64,000 nt of DNA, taken from the NCBI GenBank assembly GCA_020161365.1, contig JAIUNU010000002.1:1-64000 (forward strand), written 5' to 3'. Shown in pieces: positions 49,746 through 57,554 of the stretch. The notes beneath the pieces were generated by a model. It had not been told where the DNA came from. It ran no database searches and saw only the letters and a list, made by a program, of their open reading frames with translations. Both the position numbers and the translations under genes were made by a program. Positions within the stretch are counted from its first letter, which is position 1; the number at the start of each line of letters is the position of its first letter. The DNA comes from Pseudomonadota bacterium (lineage in GTDB: Bacteria; Pseudomonadota; Alphaproteobacteria; Caulobacterales; Caulobacteraceae).

Positions 49746-50276
49746 ATGCAACGCACTATTCTCATCCACGGCCTGGCGTCGGGCGCGATCATCATTCTGG
49801 GCATGATCGCCACCATCGTGTTCTCGAAGGGCGGCGCGCCGCATTCCAACGTCTGGCTCGGCTATCTGATCATGCTGGTCGGGCTTTCCGCGATCCTGAT
49901 GGCGGTCAAGTCTCACCGCGACAAGGCGCTGGGCGGCGTCATCAAGTTCTGGCCCGCCCTGCTGGTCGGTCTCGGCGTCGCCCTGGTGGCGGGCCTCGCC
50001 TATGTCGTGATCTGGGAGGCCTATCTGGCGCTGACGGACTACACCTTCATGGAGCAGTACGTCGCCGCCACGCTGGCCCAGAAGAAAGCCGCCGGCCTCA
50101 GCGGCGTCGACTACGCCAAGCTGGCTTCGGAGCTTGAAGCGATGAAGCGCAGCTACGCCAACCCGCTGCTGCGCATGCCCATGACCTTCGCCGAGATCTT
50201 CCCGGTCGGGGTTCTGGTGGCTCTGGTCAGTGCAGCGCTGGTGCGCAATCCGAAGTTCCTGCCGGCCAAGGCTTGA
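49746..50276 (+). CDS. DUF4199 membrane protein
   Basis: 176 residues with four predicted membrane helices (about 7-28, 36-54, 68-92, 148-168). R-T-I-L-I-H-G-L-A-S-G-A-I-I and the region M-F-A-E-I-like P-M-T-F-A-E-I-F-P-V-G near the end are typical of DUF4199. ATG at 49746 follows GGAGGAC. Downstream of a membrane LuxR regulator, a pairing that may be functional. Confidence 0.85.
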   Translation: MQRTILIHGLASGAIIILGMIATIVFSKGGAPHSNVWLGYLIMLVGLSAILMAVKSHRDKALGGVIKFWPALLVGLGVALVAGLAYVVIWEAYLALTDYTFMEQYVAATLAQKKAAGLSGVDYAKLASELEAMKRSYANPLLRMPMTFAEIFPVGVLVALVSAALVRNPKFLPAKA

Positions 50277-50313
50277 CCGGCCAGGGCCCGCCCCGCTTCT
50301 CGCGAGACGGGCC

Positions 50314-52389
50314 TTAAGCCGCCTGCAGCTGCTGCTTGACGCGCTCGGCCAGGGTCTTGATGTCGATCGGCTTTGGCAGGAAGGTCACGCCCGTCTCACC
50401 TTCCAGCAGGTCGCTGAACTCGGCCTCGGCGTAGCCGGAGATGAACATCACCGGCGCCGTTCCCAGATAGCCTCGCGCCTTCTTCAGCAGAGTCGGACCG
50501 TCGATGCCGGGCATGATCACGTCGGAGATCAACAGGTCGATCGTGCCGGCGTTCTCTTCGGCGATCAGCAGGGCTTCTTCGCCGTCGGCTGCCTCCAGCA
50601 CTTCGTAGCCGCGGGCGCGCAGCAGGCGGGCGGCGACGCTGCGGACCGCGTCTTCGTCCTCGACGAACAGGATGCGGCCGGCGCCTGACAGGTCGCGCGC
50701 GGCGCGCGGCTTGGCCGGCTCGGCGGCGGCCTCAACAGCCACGGCGCCGGCGGGCGCCTCATAGACCGGCAGGAAGATGCGGAAAGCCGCGCCTTCGTTG
50801 GGCCGGCTGTGGACGTGGATCCAGCCATCGCTCTGCTTGACGATGCCGTACACGGTGGCCAGGCCCAGGCCCGTCCCCTCGCCGACCGGCTTGGTGGTGA
50901 AGAACGGGTCGAAGATCTTGCCCATCACATCGGGCGGAATGCCGGGGCCGTCGTCGCTGACCTCGATGAAGGCGGTGTCGCCGTCGGCGGCCGGGAACCC
51001 CAGCTGGATGGCCTCGTCACGGGTCAGGCGCGCGGTGCGGATCCGAACGACGCCGCCGCCCTTGGCCGCGCGCACGGCGTCACGGGCGTTGACGGCCAGG
51101 TTCATCACCGCCGTCTCGAGCTGGCTCTTGTCGGCGCGCACCTGCGGCAGGTCGCGGCCGTAATCGGTGATCAGCTTGACGTCCTCGCGCAGCAGACGGC
51201 GCAGAAGCACTTCGAACTCACTGATCAACTCGCCCAGGTCCAGCACCTCGCGCTGCACGGTCTGCTTGCGCGAGAAGGCCAACAGCTTGCGGACGAGATC
51301 GGCGGCCCGGACGCCGGTCTGGCGGATTTCGTTCAGCCCCTCGTACGACGGGTCACCGACCGGGTGACGGTGCAACAGCTCGTCCAGGCGCAATTGGATC
51401 GCGGTGAGCAGGTTGTTGAAGTCATGCGCCACGCCGCCGGCCAGTTGACCGATGGCCTGCATCTTCTGGGCCTGGGCCAGCTGCAGCTCGATCTGCTTCT
51501 GCTCGGACACGTCGATCATGTAGGCCACCAGGCGGCCTTCGGCCCGGTACAGATAGAGATGGGCGATGCGAGCGGGATCGCGGGCCAGCCGCACCTCGTA
51601 AGGACCCGCGCGGCCCTCATTGAGGCGCGTCTCGGCCTCGGCGCGCGACGCGGCGTCGATCAGGTCACCGAACAAGACGCCAGGCTTGGCGCCGGTCATC
51701 GTGGTCAGGGCCGGGTTGGTCTCGAGCACGCGGGAGGTGAAAGGCTCCACGCCTTCCAGCAAGGCCGCGCCGAAGGGCGAAGCGCCGGCGAAGGCGTCGA
51801 GCGTGCTGGGCGGCGGGGGCGCGCGTTCGGCCACCGGCGCGGGCGAAGCGTCTTCGGCGGCCGTCTCGGCGACAACGACGGGCGACAGCCGGATCATCAG
51901 CCGGCCGCCGGCCAAGCGCGAGACCTTGGCCGTGTAGTCGACGCCCCCGGCGCTGAGCACGCCCTCGGCCATCTCGCCTTTGCGGGCCTGGACCAGGGCC
52001 GCAAACAGGCTGGAGCCGGCCACGCCCTTGGGCAGCCGGCGTTGCTCGCCCATCACCTCGCGCCACGGCCCGTTGGCGGCCAGCACGCGTCCGTCGGCGG
52101 CGGCGAGGCTCGCCGGCTCGCTGAGCGCCTCGATGAAGCCTTCGGCCTGATCGGCGTCACCGCCGGAAAGCGCCGAGCCGCGAATGGCCACGAGGCCCAA
52201 CACCGCGACGCCCGAAACGCCCAGAAGCAGCAGCAGACCCGCCAAGGTGGTCGGGCCAGCCTTCAAGGCCGGCGCGGCCGACAGAGCCGCAGCGACCACG
52301 AAAAACAGCGCCGCGCCGACCAGCCATGGATCGAAACGCCGACGCGGCGCGCCGGTCGAAACCTTTTCCTGGAGCTGAAAGTCGGCCAT
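50314..52389 (-). CDS. cckA: Cell-cycle hybrid histidine kinase CckA
   Basis: 691 residues from the ATG at 52389, the known CckA length. Two membrane helices (about 22-40 and 47-68), PAS-like domains (about 75-170 and 195-300), HisKA with H322 in G-V-A-H-D-F-N-N-L-L, HATPase (G-E-G-T-G-L-G-L near 503) and a receiver with D623 in L-I-S-D-V-I-M-P. It phosphorylates ChpT and through it CtrA and CpdR, controlling replication and division. H322 and D623 match published numbering. It lies 103 nt downstream of flhB in the same direction. Confidence 0.97.
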   Translation of the reverse strand: MADFQLQEKVSTGAPRRRFDPWLVGAALFFVVAAALSAAPALKAGPTTLAGLLLLLGVSGVAVLGLVAIRGSALSGGDADQAEGFIEALSEPASLAAADGRVLAANGPWREVMGEQRRLPKGVAGSSLFAALVQARKGEMAEGVLSAGGVDYTAKVSRLAGGRLMIRLSPVVVAETAAEDASPAPVAERAPPPPSTLDAFAGASPFGAALLEGVEPFTSRVLETNPALTTMTGAKPGVLFGDLIDAASRAEAETRLNEGRAGPYEVRLARDPARIAHLYLYRAEGRLVAYMIDVSEQKQIELQLAQAQKMQAIGQLAGGVAHDFNNLLTAIQLRLDELLHRHPVGDPSYEGLNEIRQTGVRAADLVRKLLAFSRKQTVQREVLDLGELISEFEVLLRRLLREDVKLITDYGRDLPQVRADKSQLETAVMNLAVNARDAVRAAKGGGVVRIRTARLTRDEAIQLGFPAADGDTAFIEVSDDGPGIPPDVMGKIFDPFFTTKPVGEGTGLGLATVYGIVKQSDGWIHVHSRPNEGAAFRIFLPVYEAPAGAVAVEAAAEPAKPRAARDLSGAGRILFVEDEDAVRSVAARLLRARGYEVLEAADGEEALLIAEENAGTIDLLISDVIMPGIDGPTLLKKARGYLGTAPVMFISGYAEAEFSDLLEGETGVTFLPKPIDIKTLAERVKQQLQAA

Positions 52390-52492
52390 CGGCTGGGTAG
52401 CACCTTTCGTTACGGCGAGCCCGCGACTCACCCGCAATCGGAGAAAGAATAGCCTTTTCTAGAGGCTAGGTCAGTTTTCCCAAGAATGTGGC

Positions 52493-53578
52493 TCAGAGAG
52501 GACGCGCTCGGGATTGGGGCTTCTTGCCGTTCAGGATGAAGCTGATGACCTTGGCGACAGCCTCGAAGTGCTCGACGGGGATTTCCTCGTCAACCTCGAC
52601 GCTCGCGTAGAGAGCGCGGGCCAGCGGCGGGTCTTCCAGGACCGGCACGCCATGCTCCTCGGCGATGGCGCGGATCTTCAGGGCCAGCTCGTCGACGCCC
52701 TTGGCCACGCAGAGGGGCGCCGGGGTCTCTCCCTGCTCATATTTCAGCGCTACGGCGTAGTGGGTCGGGTTCATGACCACGACGGTGGCCTTGGGCACGG
52801 CCTGCATCATCCTTTGCCGCGAGCGCTGCATCTGGATCTGACGACGCTTGCCCTTGATATGTGGGTCACCGTCCGACTGCTTGAACTCTTCCTTGACCTC
52901 CTGAAGGGTCATCCGCATCCGGTTCATGAACCGCATGCGCTGCCAGAAGTAGTCGAAGGCCGACGTGGCCACGAGCAGCAGGATCACGGCGATCAGCAGG
53001 CTCTTGGAAAGCTTCATCGCCTCGGGGATCAAGGCCGCCGGGTCCATGCCGACCAGGTTTCGCACCTCGCCGACGTGGGGCTTGAGCACGAAATAGGCGA
53101 TCACGCCGGTGACCAGGAACTTCACCGCCGACTTCAGGAACTGAACGATACCGTCTGGACCGAAGATGCGGCCCAGGCCCTTCACAAGGTCCAGCTTGTT
53201 GAAGTCGGGCTTGATCTTCTCGGGCGTCAGCAGGAAGCCCGTCTGGGCGATGTGCGCTGCGGCGCCCGCGAAGGCGGTGACCACCATCACCAGCACCAGC
53301 GGCGGCAGCGCCGCCATCAGGGCCTGCTTCAGCACCACCATGGCGCCGCCGCTGGTCAGGTCGATCGTGCCGGCGTGGGCGATGAAGGGCGTCAGGGCCG
53401 CCATGAGGTCGCGGGTCAGCCAGCCGCCGGCCAGGAGGATCACCGACACCGCCCCGGCCAGCGACGCCAGCTGCGGGATGTCCGCCGACTTGATGACGTC
53501 GCCCTTGGCGCGGGCGTCCGACAGCTTCTTGGCTGACGGCTCTTCTGTTTTCGATTCTGGATCTGTGTCGTCCGCCAT
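52493..53578 (-). CDS. flhB: Flagellar type III export protein FlhB
   Basis: 361 residues. Four membrane helices in the first 210 residues, and a cytosolic domain with the autocleavage motif N270-P-T-H273. FlhB switches export specificity from rod/hook to filament subunits. Starts 9 nt after fliR stop; the order fliQ-fliR-flhB matches Caulobacter class II flagellar operons. Confidence 0.97.
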   Translation of the reverse strand: MADDTDPESKTEEPSAKKLSDARAKGDVIKSADIPQLASLAGAVSVILLAGGWLTRDLMAALTPFIAHAGTIDLTSGGAMVVLKQALMAALPPLVLVMVVTAFAGAAAHIAQTGFLLTPEKIKPDFNKLDLVKGLGRIFGPDGIVQFLKSAVKFLVTGVIAYFVLKPHVGEVRNLVGMDPAALIPEAMKLSKSLLIAVILLLVATSAFDYFWQRMRFMNRMRMTLQEVKEEFKQSDGDPHIKGKRRQIQMQRSRQRMMQAVPKATVVVMNPTHYAVALKYEQGETPAPLCVAKGVDELALKIRAIAEEHGVPVLEDPPLARALYASVEVDEEIPVEHFEAVAKVISFILNGKKPQSRARPL

Positions 53579-53587
53579 GCGCGCCCC

Positions 53588-54343
53588 CTAGACGAAGATG
53601 TCCAAGAGTTCGCGGTAGCGGTCGGTCCAGACCATGGCGATGCCGCCCAGCGACAGCGCCAGCAGAGACAGGCCCAGGATCACGCTGAGCGGCGAGGCCA
53701 CGAAGAAGATCTGGAACGCGGGCATGATACGGCCCACCAGGCCTGTGGCGAGGTTGAAGACCAGAGAGAACACGATCACCGGGGCGGCCAACTGAACGCC
53801 CAGCGAAAACGACTGCGCCACCGTCCGCACCGCCAGGGCGGCCGCGTCATTGACCGGCACGGCGCGGGTGAACGGAAAAATCGTGTACGACTTGACGATG
53901 GCGCCGATGAACAGGTGATGCAGGCCGGTCGCCATGACCAGCGTCAGGCCTAGCATCGACAGGAACGTCGCAACCGCCGTGCTCGAACCCTGCATCGATG
54001 GGTTGGTGCTCTGGGCGAAGGAAAGGGTGGTCTGCATCGAGATGATCTCGCCCGCCGTCGTCAGCGACGTCATGAACAGGCGCAGCACCGAGCCGACCAT
54101 CAGGCCGATCAGGATCTCATGGATGACAGCGCCGCCCAGCCCGCCCAGGGTAGTCGGGATCGGGCCGACGGTGTCCTGCACCAACGGCCCCAGGATCAGC
54201 GCCATCAGCAGGGCGAACGACAGGCGGATACGGGGGGGGACGGACTGATCGCCAATGCCCGGCATGGTCATGACCATGGCGCCCACCCGCGCGAACACGA
54301 GGGCGGCGACATAGACCTGAAAGGCCGTGGCGAAGGCGTTCAA
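53588..54343 (-). CDS. fliR: Flagellar type III export protein FliR
   Basis: 251 residues with about six membrane helices. Part of the FliPQR export gate. P-G-I-G-D-Q-S-V-P-P-R-I-R near 30 and G-E-I-I-S-M-Q-T-T-L-S-F-A near 96 are typical. The TTG start at 54343 has GAGGGG upstream. Gap of 14 nt to fliQ. Confidence 0.96.
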   Translation of the reverse strand: MNAFATAFQVYVAALVFARVGAMVMTMPGIGDQSVPPRIRLSFALLMALILGPLVQDTVGPIPTTLGGLGGAVIHEILIGLMVGSVLRLFMTSLTTAGEIISMQTTLSFAQSTNPSMQGSSTAVATFLSMLGLTLVMATGLHHLFIGAIVKSYTIFPFTRAVPVNDAAALAVRTVAQSFSLGVQLAAPVIVFSLVFNLATGLVGRIMPAFQIFFVASPLSVILGLSLLALSLGGIAMVWTDRYRELLDIFV

Positions 54344-54357
54344 GGGCCCCTCGCCTC

Positions 54358-54621
54358 CTACATGCCGGCGATGCGAGCGGCGATCTGGCGCATGAAGCCG
54401 CTCATCAACGAGCCCATCAGCGGCAGGAAGATCAGCAGTGAGATAAAGATCGCCACGATCTTGGGCGCATAGACCAGCGTGGCTTCCTGGATCTGGGTCA
54501 GGGCCTGGAACAGGCCGATCGCGACGCCGACGACAAGGCCGACGATCAGCACCGGCGCGCAGAGCTGAAGCGTCAGCCAGATCGCGTCCCGGCCGACATC
54601 AAGTACCTCGGCGCCCGTCAT
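54358..54621 (-). CDS. fliQ: Flagellar type III export protein FliQ
   Basis: 87 residues with two membrane helices (about 15-40 and 53-73). L-F-Q-A-L-T-Q-I-Q-E-A-T-L-V-Y-A-P-K is the family signature. First gene of fliQ-fliR-flhB. ATG at 54621 is used; an in-frame TTG is one codon upstream. A CtrA box lies 67-83 nt upstream. Confidence 0.96.
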   Translation of the reverse strand: MTGAEVLDVGRDAIWLTLQLCAPVLIVGLVVGVAIGLFQALTQIQEATLVYAPKIVAIFISLLIFLPLMGSLMSGFMRQIAARIAGM

Positions 54622-54687
54622 CAAAAGCCTCGTCGGAATCGGCCGGACCGGCCGCCTGGAATCGAGGCTTCAAGATGGGTGGAATAT

Positions 54688-54704
54688 GGTTAACAGGGCG
54701 TTAG
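54688..54704 (-). promoter_or_regulatory. CtrA binding box of fliQ
   Basis: On the minus strand CTAA-CGCCCTG-TTAACC, one base from the CtrA consensus TTAA-N7-TTAACC. It sits 67-83 nt before the fliQ ATG, where CtrA-dependent class II flagellar promoters have their box. Confidence 0.82.
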
Positions 54705-54770
54705 GGGTTGCCCGCGGGCGCCCTTCGATCGGCGGTCGCGACGCTGTGTCCCGACCGCCGGAGATCGCGA

Positions 54771-55073
54771 TCAGCGGATGCGGATGCGCACCGGAACCTG
54801 GATGTAGGAGCCGGCGCGGCTCTTGCCATCGGGACCCAGCAGGTCGACCTGGAACTGCGAGGCCATCGACAGCGCGGCTTGACCGACGCCCAGGTCATTG
54901 GGGCTCTCGTCCTGCACCGTGCAGGCTGTCAGGTGACCGTCGTTCTTGACCAGGCAGTTGAGCACCGCCACCGCGATGCGCGGCTCCGACACGGGCTTCA
55001 GCAGGTCCGTCGAGGCCTGGGCCGGAGCGGCGTCGGCGAAGATGGCGGCGGCGAGAGCGAGCGAAGCGATCAC
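54771..55073 (-). CDS. Small exported TonB C-terminal-like protein
   Basis: 100 residues from GTG 55073, with GGGATG 7 nt upstream. Signal peptide V-I-A-S-L-A-L-A-A-A-I-F-A-D-A-A-P-A-Q-A. The mature part A-V-L-N-C-L-V-K-N-D-G-H-L-T-A-C-T-V, E-S-P, then G-Q-A-A-L-S-M-A-S-Q-F and a final strand P-V-R-I-R-I-R resembles the TonB C-terminal fold, with two cysteines likely disulfide linked. Role unknown; it lies 66 nt after the helical protein gene. Confidence 0.75.
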   Translation of the reverse strand: MIASLALAAAIFADAAPAQASTDLLKPVSEPRIAVAVLNCLVKNDGHLTACTVQDESPNDLGVGQAALSMASQFQVDLLGPDGKSRAGSYIQVPVRIRIR

Positions 55074-55138
55074 GTGTTCATCCCTGTATTGGTCTTTTTT
55101 TATCGGCGGGCCTTTCGCCGCCTGTGTTCCGTTTCGGA

Positions 55139-56506
55139 TCAGACGGCCTGGGCGTGCTTGAGCCGTTGCAGGCCCTGTGCCGCCAGATCGGTCAGTGACC
55201 GAAGGCCAAGCTCGGAGAAGACGTCGAACGCCCCGGCCAGCGCCGCGCCCGCCCGGGCAAGCCGCCCGTCGTCGCGACCGGTGATCTCCACCCGCGCCTC
55301 GTAAAGCCTGGCGAGATTCATCTGGGCGACGGCCCAGCTGGCCGGATCTCGCCCGCCCGGTGCGGCCGAGAGCTCGGCCTTGAAGGCCAGTTCGGCGGCG
55401 TCGAGCACCGCCAGATCGGCGGTCAGCTCCGCACAACGCGCCAGGCAAAGCGCTCGATTGTTGGCCACCACGGCGCGCAGGGCCAAGGCCGGCTGGATCT
55501 TCAGCGCCTGGGTCGCGCGGTCGTAGGCCATCACCGCCTGCTCGAACACCCGCTCGCTGGTCGAGGCCTCGCCCATCGCCTGCAGCGCCGCGCCCAGCGA
55601 GGCCTGAGCCTTCGCCCAGTCCATGGGACTGTGATCGGCGGGAACCGCCTCCACCGCTTCGGTCAGCGCCTCGACGCCGTCGGCGATACGCGCGATCTCA
55701 CCGTCTAACTCGCCCAGCAGCACCAGCGCGCCGCCTCGCAACCCTTGCAGGCGCGCCCAGGCCAGAGGCTCGAAATCCGGATCAAGCGCCGCGGCGGCCG
55801 TCTTGGCTTCGTCGGCGGCCTGCTCGGCCAGCACCCGATCCTTGCGACGCTCGGCGCACGCCAGGATCAGCTCAGCCCGCGCCGCCCGCTGTTCGGCCAA
55901 CAGCAGACGCGCTTGGCCGCCTTTAGAGCGCTTGGCGGCCGCAAGCGCCCCCAGAGGCGCCTCGAACGCACGCACGGCGGCCAGGGCCCGATCGACATCG
56001 TTTTCCGACAGCGCCGAGCGGCCTTCCAGCCCGGCGGCTAGCGCGCCGCAGTGGGCGGTGCGATTGTGGGCGGGCGTGCGGGCCAGGGTCGCCGACGCCG
56101 CAGCCACCAATCCCTCGTCGCCAAACAGGTCCGCGCCCAGCACCGCCAGCACGGCCTGCTCGCAGCGGGCGGCGGCCAGGGCGTCCTGTCGCCGTTCGGT
56201 CTCGAAGAGCTTGGCGGCGGCCTCGGCCTGGGCGGCGCCCTTGCGCAAAGCGGCGGCGTCGCCCGTGCGACGGGCCAGTTCGCGCCAGACCACGGCGGCT
56301 TCCAGCAGGCGCGCACCGCGATCCTTGGCGCCGATACGGCCGGCCACGACATCGGCCGAACGCGCCTCGTTGGCCAGAAGACGCACGTCCAGCAACTCCA
56401 GCAGGGAGGTGTCCCCGCCGGTCAGCCCTTCGCGCCACGCCGCCTTGAAGCCGCCTTCGGCGTCGACGCCGAACAACCGCTTCAGATCTCGCCCGAACTC
56501 GAACAT
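55139..56506 (-). CDS. Helical repeat (TPR-like) protein
   Basis: 455 residues, about 20 per cent alanine, no membrane helix or signal. Repeated pairs of helices of about 34-40 residues with A-x-x-x-L-A pattern, for example the W-A-K-A-Q-A-S-L-G-A-A-L-Q-A-M-G unit near 305 and the A-V-A-Q-M-N-L-A-R-L-Y-E-A-R unit near 400, both TPR-like. Start M-F-E-F-G-R-D-L-K-R-L-F-G at 56506. Family not recognised. It lies in the flagellar neighbourhood and behind CtrA-type boxes at 56597-56634, so cell-cycle control is possible. Confidence 0.75.
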   Translation of the reverse strand: MFEFGRDLKRLFGVDAEGGFKAAWREGLTGGDTSLLELLDVRLLANEARSADVVAGRIGAKDRGARLLEAAVVWRELARRTGDAAALRKGAAQAEAAAKLFETERRQDALAAARCEQAVLAVLGADLFGDEGLVAAASATLARTPAHNRTAHCGALAAGLEGRSALSENDVDRALAAVRAFEAPLGALAAAKRSKGGQARLLLAEQRAARAELILACAERRKDRVLAEQAADEAKTAAAALDPDFEPLAWARLQGLRGGALVLLGELDGEIARIADGVEALTEAVEAVPADHSPMDWAKAQASLGAALQAMGEASTSERVFEQAVMAYDRATQALKIQPALALRAVVANNRALCLARCAELTADLAVLDAAELAFKAELSAAPGGRDPASWAVAQMNLARLYEARVEITGRDDGRLARAGAALAGAFDVFSELGLRSLTDLAAQGLQRLKHAQAV

Positions 56507-56596
56507 CGCCTCGCGCACTCCGCTTACGGATCGTCCCACCCCGGGACAGCCCGGAGAAGGTTCAACGCCTGAGCAGCAAAACCGGAGCCAGCGAAA

Positions 56597-56634
56597 TTAA
56601 CAAGGCGTTAAGAAGTGTTTAGCTGTCGTTAACC
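56597..56634. promoter_or_regulatory. Clustered CtrA-type boxes
   Basis: TTAA-CAAGGCG-TTAA at 56597-56611 and TTTA-GCTGTCG-TTAACC at 56618-56634; a third overlapping TTAA-GAAGTGT-TTAG lies at 56608-56622. The first is a perfect TTAA-N7-TTAA. They lie 91-128 nt upstream of the helical protein gene and about 70 nt upstream of the sigma-54 promoter. Confidence 0.75.
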
Positions 56635-56701
56635 ATAAATATTTTCCTTGTTTTTACACCTTGATCGAAATTCCACCCATAATGGGCGAACTTGTATTGA
56701 A

Positions 56702-56718
56702 TTGGCACGGTTCTTGCT
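56702..56718 (+). promoter_or_regulatory. Sigma-54 promoter
   Basis: TTGGCACGGTTCTTGCT fits the full consensus YTGGCACG-R-N3-TTGCW with GG and GC correctly spaced. The expected start is near 56729, leaving a leader of about 170 nt before the ATG at 56899. Caulobacter uses sigma-54 for late flagellar and stalk genes. Confidence 0.85.
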
Positions 56719-56753
56719 TGCTCGAATACAGAGGCGAGGCTGGCCGGGGGCAC

Positions 56754-56778
56754 GTTCTTAGAACTTTGTTCACCGAAC
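56754..56778. promoter_or_regulatory. Tandem GTTC-N3-GAAC palindromes in the leader
   Basis: GTTCTTAGAAC (56754-56764) and GTTCACCGAAC (56768-56778), two perfect GTTC/GAAC palindromes on the same helix face spacing of 14 bp. They lie 25-50 nt after the predicted sigma-54 start. Possible operators for a dimeric repressor or nested RNA hairpins. Confidence 0.6.
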
Positions 56779-56898
56779 TGAAGATGACGTTAACTCTAAG
56801 TTTTAAACCCCGGTTTACCGTTCGTTCCCATCACCCCTCCACTTGCGACGGCGAAGCAGGCTAGAAGACCGGCAGGATCATCGTCTCCGGAGCTCGAC

Positions 56899-57378
56899 AT
56901 GGCCTCTGTCACCGTGTGGATCGCCAGCCTCTGCCGCCCCGACCCCGGCTATGGCGGATGGGCCTTTGTTCGGAAGCTGGACGGCGAGACCGGCGCGGCG
57001 GCGATCAAGGGCGTGGCGGGCGGCGAGCGCCGCACCAGCGGCGCCAAGATGAGCCTCACCGCCCTGACCGAGGCGCTGGAAAGCCTCGCCGAGCTTCCGG
57101 CCGAAACCAGGGTTACCCTGAGGTTCCTGGACCCCGCGCTGGCCGGCCAGTTGGTCGCCGCCGACGGCGACTACGCAACCGCCGAGCCGGAAACCTGGAG
57201 CCAGGCCCGCGCCGCCGTCGGCGCGCGCGCTGCGCTTGACCTAGTCCCCTCCTCACCGAGTGAAGCGGCCAACGGCTTCCTGGTCGCCTGGGCGGAGTTC
57301 GGGCTGGATACGGCCAAGTCGCGCGGCAGCTTCAAGGCCGCCATTCCCAAGCCGAACCTGATGAAGTTCCCCGGCTAG
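56899..57378 (+). CDS. Degenerate RNase H-fold protein
   Basis: 159 residues. Aligned by eye to RNase HI: W-I-A-S-L-C-R-P-D-P-G-Y-G-G-W-A-F-V sits where F-T-D-G-S-x-x-G-N-P-G-P-G-G-Y-G is expected, and T-S-G-A-K-M-S-L-T-A-L-T-E-A-L-E-S-L where T-N-N-R-M-E-L-x-A-x-x-x-A-L-E-x-L is expected. The first catalytic D is A and the second catalytic E is S, so it is probably inactive. Reached from a sigma-54 promoter with CtrA boxes upstream. Basic C-terminus (S-F-K-A-A-I-P-K-P) may bind nucleic acid. Function unknown. Confidence 0.75.
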   Translation: MASVTVWIASLCRPDPGYGGWAFVRKLDGETGAAAIKGVAGGERRTSGAKMSLTALTEALESLAELPAETRVTLRFLDPALAGQLVAADGDYATAEPETWSQARAAVGARAALDLVPSSPSEAANGFLVAWAEFGLDTAKSRGSFKAAIPKPNLMKFPG

Positions 57379-57554
57379 GCGTCCCAAAGCTCGCCGGCGC
57401 CAGCCGGCGATCGCCCTCATTTCGCGCCGACACGGGCAAAGCGCCCCCGCCCCTGCCCTCGCGTTGGGCGCCGCGCATTTTCCCGGTCTCACAGCCCTTG
57501 CCCACACGCACGCACCAGCGCGTCCTAGGCTCCTCGACGAAGGGGAGAAGGACC

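Larger units (their letters stand above)
56507..56898. other. AT-rich regulatory region
   Basis: 392 bases, clearly AT-richer than its surroundings. It holds two CtrA-type boxes, a sigma-54 promoter and two tandem GTTC-N3-GAAC palindromes. The only open frame (from 56661) lacks a ribosome site and looks like noise. Confidence 0.7.

Noticed and set aside
56661..56864. 67-residue frame in the regulatory region before the RNase H-fold gene
   Set aside because: It starts upstream of the sigma-54 promoter, crosses it, and has no ribosome site.
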